Shown: positions 35,159-43,768 of the stretch, one piece after another | Layout of the letters: each line of letters starts with the position of its first letter | How positions within the stretch are numbered: the first letter of the stretch is position 1 | Assembly: GCF_030692605.1 (NCBI RefSeq) | Contig: NZ_JAUYUD010000124.1 | Location: 1-45,170, forward strand | DNA: 45,170 nucleotides | Reading direction: 5' to 3' | DNA from: Lutibacter sp. | Lineage (GTDB): Bacteria; Bacteroidota; Bacteroidia; Flavobacteriales; Flavobacteriaceae | Translations under genes and position numbers: made by a program | The notes under the pieces: model-generated | What the model saw: the letters and a program-made list of their open reading frames with translations, nothing else | Database searches by the model: none | What the model was told of the DNA's origin: nothing

Positions 35159-35890
35159 CTAAACTACCGAATTTTTAATGGTAGTTTTTACTTTTTGAAA
35201 TAAATTTTCAAATGTTAATGATTTCGCTTCAATGGCTTGATGAAATTCAAAAGTGATTTTTTCTCCAATACCTAGCGGGAACGCACCTTGTTTATTAAGT
35301 TTCCAACAATTATTGATGGTAACAGGAATAATGTAAGCTGAAGGTGCAAATTTGGTAAGCATTTTTAATCCGTTTTCTGAAAATCGTTTAGGAGCACCGT
35401 CTTTGCTTCTGGTGCCTTCAGGAAAAATAACTGCCGCATAATTGTTTTTTTCAATATATTGTCCAAATTCTTTAAGCGCTGTTAAAGATTGTCGGGCATC
35501 TTTTCTATCAATCAAAACCGAACCACCGTGCCTTAAATTATACGAAACACTCGGGATGCCTTTCCCTAATTCAATTTTAGAAACAAATTTAGGATGGTAT
35601 TTTCTTAAAAAAAATGCAATGGGGCAAATATCATGCATGCTTTGATGATTGGATACAATTATTAAAGGAACATTTTGTGGAATAGGATATTTACTAACAA
35701 ATTGAATTCTAGTACCTAAAACATAGAGGAGATATGTTAACGTACCATTCATTAAATCAACGGTTATTTTATGCCCACGATATTTTCCTAGGTTAAAACC
35801 TACCCATTGAATCACATGAAATAGGATGAGTAAAAAACCATAAAAAAAGTAAAAAATGATGGAGAGTATGTAAGAAAGAATATTTTTCAT
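35159..35890 (-). CDS. plsC: 1-acyl-sn-glycerol-3-phosphate acyltransferase
   Basis: The 243-residue membrane-associated acyltransferase converts lysophosphatidic acid to phosphatidic acid. An N-terminal hydrophobic helix (IIFYFFYGFLLILFHVIQWV) is followed by the catalytic NHQSMHD (His82 to Asp87, the Hx4D motif), and FPEGTRSKDGAPKRFSENGL carries the substrate-binding motif. It precedes the desaturase gene by 18 bases on the same strand, consistent with a lipid-synthesis operon. Length is normal. Confidence 0.94.
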   Translation of the reverse strand: MKNILSYILSIIFYFFYGFLLILFHVIQWVGFNLGKYRGHKITVDLMNGTLTYLLYVLGTRIQFVSKYPIPQNVPLIIVSNHQSMHDICPIAFFLRKYHPKFVSKIELGKGIPSVSYNLRHGGSVLIDRKDARQSLTALKEFGQYIEKNNYAAVIFPEGTRSKDGAPKRFSENGLKMLTKFAPSAYIIPVTINNCWKLNKQGAFPLGIGEKITFEFHQAIEAKSLTFENLFQKVKTTIKNSVV

Positions 35891-35935
35891 TTTTAAAAAG
35901 AATGTAAATATCTATAAGGTAATTTTGTTTGCCAA

Positions 35936-35968
35936 TTTGAGCCTGCTTGCAAGTCAGGCAGGCTCAAA
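35936..35968. repeat. GC-rich palindromic repeat
   Basis: Arms TTTGAGCCTGC (35936-35946) and GCAGGCTCAAA (35958-35968) are exact reverse complements around TTGCAAGTCAG. It stands out as GC-rich in an AT-rich gap and lacks a T-run after the stem on the minus strand. It resembles short dispersed repeats of Bacteroidota intergenic regions. Confidence 0.55.
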
Positions 35969-35984
35969 ACAGACATGTTTATTA

Positions 35985-36419
35985 TTATTTAGTAAACCAT
36001 AAACCCCAAGGAATTACAACTAAAATTAGTAACAATGCAATACCATAAAAAACAGCAATAGTCTTAAATTTTGCAGCATCTGTAGTTTTCTTTTTATGTT
36101 TAGAAAAACCAATAGTAATTAATGCAATTGCAATTAATATTAATAAAGGATGTTCAATCAGCGGTTTTCTAAGTTCGCTATTTTTCATCACTTCACCCAT
36201 ACCCATATCGCGCATTGTTTCGTAAAACACAGAAGTATAGTAGGCTATAAAACCGAGTATTAATTGAATGTGAGAAGCAATTAATGCGAACAATGAAATA
36301 CGTAAATCGGTTGCTTTAAATTCCTTTTTAGAGTTTAATCCAATAATGGCATTTGCAACTGCAATTACAATAATAAGTAATACTAAGTAAGCCCAATAAG
36401 AATGAATCATTTTTGTCAT
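35985..36419 (-). CDS. small integral membrane protein (four helices)
   Basis: The 144-residue protein has four predicted hydrophobic helices (SYWAYLVLLIIVIAVANAII, LFALIASHIQLILGFIAYY, PLLILIAIALITIGFS, IAVFYGIALLLILVVIPW). His residues in or at the ends of helices (His6, ASHIQ, EHPLL) resemble cytochrome b561-like haem sites, and homologues are sometimes labelled 'cytochrome B'. I consider that label unproven. It lies between plsC and the TonB receptor gene with clear gaps on both sides and probably has its own promoter. Confidence 0.75.
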   Translation of the reverse strand: MTKMIHSYWAYLVLLIIVIAVANAIIGLNSKKEFKATDLRISLFALIASHIQLILGFIAYYTSVFYETMRDMGMGEVMKNSELRKPLIEHPLLILIAIALITIGFSKHKKKTTDAAKFKTIAVFYGIALLLILVVIPWGLWFTK

Positions 36420-36485
36420 AATAGTTAGTTTTAATTGGTTGTAAAAATATGAAATTTAATTTAAACTTATTCGGGTGTTATTAAA

Positions 36486-36518
36486 CAAAAAATCCGCTCA
36501 AATTGAGCGGATTTAAAT
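36486..36518 (-). terminator. intrinsic terminator of the TonB receptor gene
   Basis: The stem AATCCGCTC / GAGCGGATT is flanked by A-rich sequence on the plus strand, which is a T-run downstream on the minus strand. It lies about 20 bases after the receptor stop codon. Confidence 0.8.
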
Positions 36519-36535
36519 TTTTATTTGTGAAAATA

Positions 36536-39500
36536 CTAATTAAAAGAATATCTTATTCCAACTTGCATTTGCCATCTTGAACTTTCAATACCACTATCAT
36601 CAATAGTGAACATATTATCAATAACAGCTGGATTAAAACTATAAACTGGAGCAACACCAGCGGTCTCAGTTCTTAGAATATCAATTTCTCCAAAATTAGG
36701 AGCGAATTTTTGAACACCCCATTCTTTGTTAATTAAATTGGTAAAGTTGAAAATATCAAATGAAGCTTGGAAAGTATGTTTCTTTTCGCCAAACTTAATT
36801 GAGAAATCTTGTAAAACTTTTAAATCAACAATATGACTCCAAGGAGCTCTGTCTGCATTTATTTCAGCATATTTTCCTCTTCTACTTCTAAGGTAATCAT
36901 TACCTTGAATAAATCCATCTAAGGCAGTCCATTGTTGAGCTGCAGTTAAACCATTAGCACCTTCTTTTAATCTAATATCAGCAGCATTTTTTGGAACGTA
37001 AATAACAGCATTATCACTTGAGTCATCATTTAACACGTCTTGTCCTTCTTGATAAGTATAAGTAAATGAATTTCCGTTAACACCTTGGTAAAATAAACCA
37101 AAAGTAGTTTTAATGTTGTCATTCCATTTTATATCATAAGAACCATTTGCTATAACTCTATGCCCTTGAGCGAATTGAGATCTAGAAGTTGGTAATTTTG
37201 AATTTTTCCCATTCACACTAAGTTGATTTCTCCACTGTGACGAGTTTTGCGAACTTGTTCCTTCAAAAATTGTTTGAGAATCACCATAACCATATGAAAC
37301 ACTACCTTGGAAACCATTAGCTAAAGGTTTTGTAATTGTTAAAGAGCTATTCCAAGAATGACCTTCACTTGTATTAGATCCTAAATAAATTCCAAAATAA
37401 GTTGGGTCAATTCTAGAACTTCTATTATAATAAGGACGTGTATCCCCAGTTCCTGATTGGAATAAAATAGGAGCTTTAAGATTTAAGTTTTCGTAATAAA
37501 CAGCTGAGATGTTTTTGTTGTATAATAAATCAGCAGAGGCAACTAATCCCCAGAAAGGTAATTTTTGATCTACAGCTAAATTTACTTTAAATACTTGAGG
37601 TAATTTAAAATCACTTGAAAAAAGGTTGATATCACCTCCTAATTGTCCTGAACCCACTGCAGGCCCAACAGGCTGCCCAAAAGGATCTGCTACAAATAAA
37701 CCTCCACCAGGTAGGTTTCGTTCTTCAGCGGCTCCAATTGCCATACCATTATTGTTATAAACAGCTCCAGGCCAAACTAAAGGCACTCTTGAGGTAAATA
37801 TACCAAAACCACCACGAACTTGGGTATCTGATTCGCCATTTACGTTCCAGTTAAATCCAACTCTTGGAGAAATATGGATTGAAGTAGATACTCCTTTTCC
37901 AACTCTTGCCCCTTGTAAATCTTTTCCTTGTGCTTCTAATAAGCCAACAGTCGTGTTATTGAAAGAATCATTCACTAAACCATCAGACCAAATAGGTGCA
38001 TCAAAACGTAATCCAATTGTAAGTTTAAGATTATCAGTTGCTTGTATTTCATCTTGAACATACACTCCAACTTGGAACATATCAAACTCAGCAGCTCCTT
38101 TTGAATCATCCCCGATACCTCCTTGTAATGAATAACTTCTGTTGTAATCTTCTGCAAGACCACCAGTTAAAAATCTATTTAAATTAGTAAACACATAATC
38201 TCCATAATTTTGTCTTATAAATACATTTCTTACATCAGAAGACTCTAAATGTGTACCTAAAGTTATAGTGTGTGCACCTTTATAAATTTCAAAATTATCT
38301 GTAAGAGTCATTATTTTTTGTTCTAATATATTTCCAGTTGAAAAAGGTTCTGAACCAAAAAAGATATTACCTGATCCATCTTTAATTCTAACTCTTGGGA
38401 AAGGATCTCCTAAAGGATCTCTATCATCAAGTACAGAAGTGTAAGCTAAAGTTAAGCTGTTTGAAGTTTTTTCGCTTAATTTTGAGTTTAGTTCTACTGA
38501 AGTTGTATTGGTTGTAGATGGGAAATAAATAGAACCACTACTGAAATTTATGCTAGTTGTATTAGAAGTAGACGCATTAATTTGTTCTGCATTTACATAA
38601 CTGTGTTTAAAAGATAGTTTATTGTTTTCATTAATATTCCAGTCTAATTTAACAACTAACTTATCACTTTTTAATTCATCAGCAGTACTTAAATATGTTC
38701 CAGGATTAAATCCGTAGGTGGTTGTTAGAAAATTGCTTAAACCTTGAATGGCACTTTCATTTGAAGTTCCAATATAATTAGCGAAATTAAATGGTCTTGG
38801 AGTTTCATCGTTTTGATTTTCGTAGTTTACAAAATAAAATAATTTATCTTTAGTTATAGCACCAGAAGCTCTAACTCCAAATGTTTTAGCTGAAAAATCA
38901 GATAATTTTTCTCTGCTACCTCCAGAAGGAACCAAATCAACAGGCGTTTTACCAGCTAATGATTCGTTACGAATAAAACCATATACAGATCCTTCAAAAT
39001 TATTTGTTCCAGAACGTGTAACTGCACTAATTGCTCCACCAGAAAAACCAGAGATTCTAACATCAAAAGGAGCAACAGAAACTTGGAAAGATTCAATAGC
39101 ATCTACTGAAATTGGATTAACACCTGTTTGACCTCCATTTGTTCCAGAAGAAGCTAAACCAAAAACATCATTATTTACAGCCCCATCTATATAGATTGCG
39201 TTGTACCTATTGTTTTGACCACCAATTGAAATTGTACTTCCACTAACTTGAGCTTGTGGTGTTGTACGTAAAAAATCTCCAATACCTCTAGAAACTGTTG
39301 GTAAAGTTTCTATTTGTTTTTTACTCACATAGGTACCAGTACCTGTTTTATTACCATCAAATACACCATTAAGTGCACCCGTAATAACCACCTCTTGCAA
39401 TGCATTTGCTGCCTCCACCATTTTGTGGTTAATTGCAAAAGTTTGACCTAATTGAAGGTAAACATTGTTTTGAGCGTAGTCATTAAATCCTACATAAGAA

Positions 39501-39745
39501 AGTGTAATGTTGTATGGCCCTCCAGCTCTCATATTTGAGATTCTGAAATAACCATCGAAATCTGTAGAAACACCATATTTCGTACCTGATTCTGTGTGGA
39601 CAGCAACTACGTTTGCACCGGGTAAAGGAGCACCGTTGTTGTCTAGTATTTTACCATTAATGGAAGAGGTGGTCACACCTTGCCCAAACATGGATGCTGT
39701 AGTGATAAACACCAAGGCAATTAGCCAATTTTTTAAATTTCTCAT
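36536..39745 (-). CDS. TonB-dependent receptor (Oar-like, CarboxypepD_reg type)
   Basis: The 1069-residue outer-membrane protein has a signal peptide (MRNLKNWLIALVFITTASMFG). A CarboxypepD_reg-like domain follows (GKILDNNGAPLPGANVVAV...FDGYFRISNM, about residues 27-110). The plug (LPTVSRGIGDFLRTTPQAQVS, YNAIYIDGAVNNDVFGL) precedes a long barrel ending WQMQVGIRYSFN, with terminal aromatic Phe-Asn. It resembles Oar of myxobacteria and flavobacteria and lacks a SusD partner nearby. The transported substrate is unknown; it could be a peptide or other nutrient. A perfect AT palindrome lies upstream. A terminator follows. Confidence 0.92.
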   Translation of the reverse strand: MRNLKNWLIALVFITTASMFGQGVTTSSINGKILDNNGAPLPGANVVAVHTESGTKYGVSTDFDGYFRISNMRAGGPYNITLSYVGFNDYAQNNVYLQLGQTFAINHKMVEAANALQEVVITGALNGVFDGNKTGTGTYVSKKQIETLPTVSRGIGDFLRTTPQAQVSGSTISIGGQNNRYNAIYIDGAVNNDVFGLASSGTNGGQTGVNPISVDAIESFQVSVAPFDVRISGFSGGAISAVTRSGTNNFEGSVYGFIRNESLAGKTPVDLVPSGGSREKLSDFSAKTFGVRASGAITKDKLFYFVNYENQNDETPRPFNFANYIGTSNESAIQGLSNFLTTTYGFNPGTYLSTADELKSDKLVVKLDWNINENNKLSFKHSYVNAEQINASTSNTTSINFSSGSIYFPSTTNTTSVELNSKLSEKTSNSLTLAYTSVLDDRDPLGDPFPRVRIKDGSGNIFFGSEPFSTGNILEQKIMTLTDNFEIYKGAHTITLGTHLESSDVRNVFIRQNYGDYVFTNLNRFLTGGLAEDYNRSYSLQGGIGDDSKGAAEFDMFQVGVYVQDEIQATDNLKLTIGLRFDAPIWSDGLVNDSFNNTTVGLLEAQGKDLQGARVGKGVSTSIHISPRVGFNWNVNGESDTQVRGGFGIFTSRVPLVWPGAVYNNNGMAIGAAEERNLPGGGLFVADPFGQPVGPAVGSGQLGGDINLFSSDFKLPQVFKVNLAVDQKLPFWGLVASADLLYNKNISAVYYENLNLKAPILFQSGTGDTRPYYNRSSRIDPTYFGIYLGSNTSEGHSWNSSLTITKPLANGFQGSVSYGYGDSQTIFEGTSSQNSSQWRNQLSVNGKNSKLPTSRSQFAQGHRVIANGSYDIKWNDNIKTTFGLFYQGVNGNSFTYTYQEGQDVLNDDSSDNAVIYVPKNAADIRLKEGANGLTAAQQWTALDGFIQGNDYLRSRRGKYAEINADRAPWSHIVDLKVLQDFSIKFGEKKHTFQASFDIFNFTNLINKEWGVQKFAPNFGEIDILRTETAGVAPVYSFNPAVIDNMFTIDDSGIESSRWQMQVGIRYSFN

Positions 39746-39811
39746 TGTTTAATTTGAATTTGATTTGAATTAAATGTTCTGCAAAAATGCGACTTTTTGT
39801 TCTTTTCTCCT

Positions 39812-39844
39812 TTAATTTAATGTTAATATTTAACATTAAATTAA
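39812..39844. promoter_or_regulatory. perfect 15-bp inverted repeat upstream of the TonB receptor
   Basis: TTAATTTAATGTTAA (39812-39826) and TTAACATTAAATTAA (39830-39844) are exact reverse complements with a 3-base spacer (TAT). The dyad lies about 67 bases upstream of the receptor ATG on the minus strand, and further TGTTAA words are found at 39919-39940. A -7-like CATTTTTG (39782-39789, minus) lies between it and the gene. Possible operator; the protein is unknown. Confidence 0.5.
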
Positions 39845-39964
39845 GAAAGTTTAAATATACAAAAAAGGCAAAGCCTTACTGAATATCAACCAAATAAATA
39901 TTAACAAATATCGAAGAAAATGTTAAAAATTGTTAAAAACTTTAAATGCTTTGTATGTGGCTGG

Positions 39965-41533
39965 TTAGTTAAATTTTTGCAAATATTTATGAGCCAATTC
40001 TTTACCTAGCTCAACACCAAATTGATCGAAACTAAAAATATTCCAAATAACACCTTGAACAAATATCTTATGTTCATAAAAAGCAACTAACCCACCCAAT
40101 GTTTTTGGAGTTAATTTGTTTATTAATACAGTATTACTTGGTTTATTGCCTTCAAATACTTTGTATGGCAATAACGTTTCAATAGCGTCCATTTTACCTT
40201 GAGTTTTTAAGTCTAAATGAACTTCTTCCTTTGTTTTACCTTCTGCTAAAGCTTGTGTTTGTGCATAAAAGTTTGCCATCAATTTAGTATGATGGTCTTC
40301 GTTTCCATAAAGAGATTCTTTAAACCCTATAAAATCGGCAGGAATTAGTTTGGTACCTTGATGTAATAATTGCATAAAAGCATGTTGAGAATTTGTACCT
40401 GTACTACCCCAAATAACGGTTCCGGTTTGGTATGAAACTGGTTTTCCATTTCTATCAACACTTTTTCCGTTACTCTCCATTATTGCTTGTTGCAAATAAG
40501 GAGCAAGTTTGCTTAAATATTGAGTATAGGGTAAAATTACTTCTGTTTCACAGTTAAAAAAATTGGTATACCAAATGCCAATTAAACTTAAAATAACGGG
40601 TGCATTTTTTTCAAATGGTTCATTTTTAAAATGTTCATCCATTTCAAAAGCTCCTATTAAAAGTTGGTTAAAATTATCGAATCCAACTGCTAAACTGATA
40701 GATAAACCAACACTACTCCATAATGAAAAACGGCCTCCAACCCAATCCCACATTGGAAAAATGTTATTGGAGTCTATTCCAAATTCACTTACTGTTTTTA
40801 AGTTGGTAGAAACTGCCACAAAGTGTTTTGCTACATCTTCTTCAGATGCAGTTTGTAAAAACCAATTTTTTATAGTAGTTGAATTTGTAAGGGTTTCTTG
40901 AGTAGTGAAAGTTTTTGAAACAATTACAAACAACGTGGTTTCTGGATTTAAATTCTTAATAACTTCTTGTACGTGATCTCCATCTATATTAGAAACGAAA
41001 TGAACATTTAAATGATTTTTGTAGAATTTTAGTGATTCAACAATCATATCTGGACCTAGATCTGAACCTCCAATTCCAATATTTACAACATCAGTTATTT
41101 TTTTTCCTGTAAATCCTTTCCAATTACCTGAAACTACTTCATTGGTAAAAGATTCTATTTTTTGAAGAGTTTCCTTTATTTTAGGAACAATATTTTCTCC
41201 TTCAACATTGATTTCAGACAAATTCTGATTCCTTAAAGCAGTATGTAATACTGCTCTATTTTCAGTTTTATTTATTATTTCTCCTGAAAAATAAGAATTC
41301 ATAGCGCTTTTTAAATCTACCTCATTTGCTAATTCAACCAAATAATTCAGAGTTTCAGCGGTTATTCTGTTTTTAGAAAAATCGAATTCATATTCACTAA
41401 ATTTAATACTAAATTCTTTTGAACGATTTGGATTCTGATTAAAAAGCGATTTTATATGAACGTTTTTTGTTTCGTTAAAATGATTCGTTAATTTTTCCCA
41501 AGATTTTGTTTGGGTCGGATTTACATTTTTCAT
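39965..41533 (-). CDS. pgi: glucose-6-phosphate isomerase
   Basis: The 522-residue cytosolic enzyme interconverts glucose-6-phosphate and fructose-6-phosphate. SIS-domain motifs are NIGIGGSDLGPDMIVESL, FVIVSKTFTTQETLTN and VGGRFSLWSSVGLS. The active site residues lie in IMESNGKSVDRNG (Glu), GNEDHHTKLMANF (His) and FDQFGVELGKELA (Lys). Length is in the range of bacterial Pgi. It lies 30 bases downstream of the M23 peptidase gene, so may be co-transcribed. No unusual features are seen. Confidence 0.97.
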   Translation of the reverse strand: MKNVNPTQTKSWEKLTNHFNETKNVHIKSLFNQNPNRSKEFSIKFSEYEFDFSKNRITAETLNYLVELANEVDLKSAMNSYFSGEIINKTENRAVLHTALRNQNLSEINVEGENIVPKIKETLQKIESFTNEVVSGNWKGFTGKKITDVVNIGIGGSDLGPDMIVESLKFYKNHLNVHFVSNIDGDHVQEVIKNLNPETTLFVIVSKTFTTQETLTNSTTIKNWFLQTASEEDVAKHFVAVSTNLKTVSEFGIDSNNIFPMWDWVGGRFSLWSSVGLSISLAVGFDNFNQLLIGAFEMDEHFKNEPFEKNAPVILSLIGIWYTNFFNCETEVILPYTQYLSKLAPYLQQAIMESNGKSVDRNGKPVSYQTGTVIWGSTGTNSQHAFMQLLHQGTKLIPADFIGFKESLYGNEDHHTKLMANFYAQTQALAEGKTKEEVHLDLKTQGKMDAIETLLPYKVFEGNKPSNTVLINKLTPKTLGGLVAFYEHKIFVQGVIWNIFSFDQFGVELGKELAHKYLQKFN

Positions 41534-41563
41534 AACTAAATGAATTAAATTATTTTTAATAAA

Positions 41564-42805
41564 TTAGGATGGAATAATAGATTTCTTTTTGGCAAAAGGA
41601 ATTGCATCTAATTTTAATTTTATTGGTTCAATGTATTTAAAATAAGCAGGTATTTTGCTTTCCTTCATCGGTTCAGAATTTGGCAATCGCTCTCTTAATG
41701 GATCTACCTGAACTCCGTTTTTCCAAAACCGGTAACAAACATGGGGTCCCGATGTATTTCCAGTCATTCCAATATAGCCAATAACATCGCCTTGGCTCAC
41801 TCTTTGTCCTACTTGCACAGCTCTTTTACTCATGTGAAGGTATTGAGTGCTATAGGCTCCACTATGTCTAACCTTTACATAATTTCCATTTCCGCCGCCA
41901 TACCTAGATTCTTGAACGATACCACTAGCTGTAGTTAAAATTGGAGTTCCTATAGGAGCAGCATAATCAGTTCCTTTATGAGCTCTAACACGATTCCCAT
42001 AAAGTGCAATTCTTCTGTTTAAGTTATAACGAGATGAAATTCTACTTAGTTTAACAGGGGCTTTTAAAAATTGACGACGTAAGGCATTGGCAACATCATC
42101 ATAATAATCTACTTTATTATTTGTAGAATCAATCACATATGTGAAGGCATAATAAGGCTTGCCGTCATGTTCAAAAAAGGCAGCTTTAACTTCGCCAATT
42201 CCAACAGGAATAGTATCATTTATATAATGTTGTTCATAAATTAATTTAAATCGATCGTTTTTTTGAAGTCGATAAAAATCAATAGACCACCCATAAATAT
42301 CTTCCATTTTATAGGCTAAATAAGTAGTTAACCCTGCATCAATTATAGATTGTGTTAAACTACTATTAATAATTCCTGAAGCTGTTTTTACAATGGTTTT
42401 CATTGGTTTTTTACCATTATAGGCAACAACTAATGAATCTTTAAAATCAATTACTGTATAATTTACAAGTGAATGTTTGTATATAAAAACTTGGGCTTTT
42501 TGAGTAGAATCTAATTTGGCTAAAATGGTATAGGGAATACCTCCTTTTATTTTTCTAACATCAAAGGTGTCTTTAATTTTAGTTACAATTTCTAATACTT
42601 TCACATATTCAATACCATATTTATCTAGAATTGTACTAAAATTTTCTCCTGGTTTAATCGTATCATTAATAACCTTATAATCATTTAATCTGTATCCGAA
42701 TTCAAATATTATTTTTGGCTCTGCTACTATTATATCATTATCACCATTTTTGTTTTTACAAGAGAATATGAAGGATATTAAAAGAAGGAAAACTATTTTT
42801 TTCAA
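41564..42805 (-). CDS. M23 family peptidase, lipoprotein, with HxC in place of HxH
   Basis: The 413-residue protein starts MKKIVFLLLISFIFSCKNKN, with a lipobox-like cysteine (Cys16), so it is probably an outer-membrane or periplasmic lipoprotein. An OapA/LysM-like N-terminal region precedes the peptidase domain. The M23 pattern is His276 and Asp280 in AHKGTDYAAPIG, His324 in YLHMSK, and GPHVCYRFWKNG where the usual HxH reads His355-Val-Cys357. Cys could still bind zinc; activity is unproven. Role: likely peptidoglycan endopeptidase or a regulator of one. It lies between the DUF3108 gene (62-base gap) and pgi (30 bases). Confidence 0.92.
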   Translation of the reverse strand: MKKIVFLLLISFIFSCKNKNGDNDIIVAEPKIIFEFGYRLNDYKVINDTIKPGENFSTILDKYGIEYVKVLEIVTKIKDTFDVRKIKGGIPYTILAKLDSTQKAQVFIYKHSLVNYTVIDFKDSLVVAYNGKKPMKTIVKTASGIINSSLTQSIIDAGLTTYLAYKMEDIYGWSIDFYRLQKNDRFKLIYEQHYINDTIPVGIGEVKAAFFEHDGKPYYAFTYVIDSTNNKVDYYDDVANALRRQFLKAPVKLSRISSRYNLNRRIALYGNRVRAHKGTDYAAPIGTPILTTASGIVQESRYGGGNGNYVKVRHSGAYSTQYLHMSKRAVQVGQRVSQGDVIGYIGMTGNTSGPHVCYRFWKNGVQVDPLRERLPNSEPMKESKIPAYFKYIEPIKLKLDAIPFAKKKSIIPS

Positions 42806-42867
42806 TTTTGTAAATTTTGTAAATTAATTGGTTTTAAAAAATAAAATGCAAAAGTACAATTTAATTG

Positions 42868-43665
42868 TCAAAAAATAATGTTAAAAGGATGTGCTAAACC
42901 TTTAAATTCGTCTAAATCTGCACGTAAAGAACCAACTGCAAGTGACGCTTTTATTTGAAGTGGAATTTTATTATCGTCGTCACTCACCCATATTGTTAGG
43001 CTTTCTTGCTCTTTAAAAACACGTCCGGTTTGTACTAAAGGTCTAAATTTTAAAGCCCTAATTTTTCCAAATTTTGTTCTAATTACTTCTTTTCCTAAAA
43101 AGTGAAGTTTAAACGATACAACTTCATCATCAATAAACATTTTTAAATCTATTTGGTCGTTTACTTTTAAAGAACTCATATCTTGATTTCTCAAAAAATA
43201 TAAAGCCGACATCATATCCTGAATATTAGTACCTATTGGATAACGGTCTATTTTGTTATGTTTAAAATCTTTAACAGTTGCCTGCTTTGTTTCATAATCG
43301 AATAAAATTTCTAGATCCTTAGTGTAACCACCTTCATTAATTTTTCGGATAAATTTATATGGCTGTAAGGTCTCTTTGTACATATAGGTTTGGTAATCAT
43401 TTTTTACTGTGAAAAAAAGGCTCACCAAGCCCGTAGATTTCCCTATTCCTGCTATATGAAAAGCATCTCTTCCGTTTGTTTTTAATTCTGAAACTTGAAT
43501 TGTAGAATAACCTGCATTTAAAAAATTACTATAACTCATTCTAAATTTTAACCATTCTCCATGTTTAAATGCATGATTGGTAATGGTTTTCATACCTTTT
43601 GAAGGCTGAGCGAACAAACCTAAAGAAAGTAAAAGTGTAAATAGTATGACAAAATATTTCTTCAT
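42868..43665 (-). CDS. DUF3108 domain-containing exported protein
   Basis: The 265-residue protein has a signal peptide (MKKYFVILFTLLLSLGLFAQ). Conserved DUF3108 features are HGEWLKFRMSYSNFLNAGYSTIQV, RDAFHIAGIGKSTGLVSLFFTVKNDYQTYM, YPIGTNIQDMMSALYFLRNQD, and LTIWVSDDDNKIPLQIKASLAVGSLRADL. The family is predicted to be an envelope beta-barrel-like or lipid-binding fold; function is not known. It precedes the M23 lipoprotein gene by 62 bases, an arrangement that suggests a cell-envelope role, but this is inference. Confidence 0.88.
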   Translation of the reverse strand: MKKYFVILFTLLLSLGLFAQPSKGMKTITNHAFKHGEWLKFRMSYSNFLNAGYSTIQVSELKTNGRDAFHIAGIGKSTGLVSLFFTVKNDYQTYMYKETLQPYKFIRKINEGGYTKDLEILFDYETKQATVKDFKHNKIDRYPIGTNIQDMMSALYFLRNQDMSSLKVNDQIDLKMFIDDEVVSFKLHFLGKEVIRTKFGKIRALKFRPLVQTGRVFKEQESLTIWVSDDDNKIPLQIKASLAVGSLRADLDEFKGLAHPFNIIF

Positions 43666-43768
43666 TTTAAAAATTTATAGGCATTAGATTATTGAGGTTG
43701 TAATTTTTGTTCCAAAAATAATAAAAGGGTTAGGATTGTATTGTTAAGCTTTTATTAAATAAATTTTT

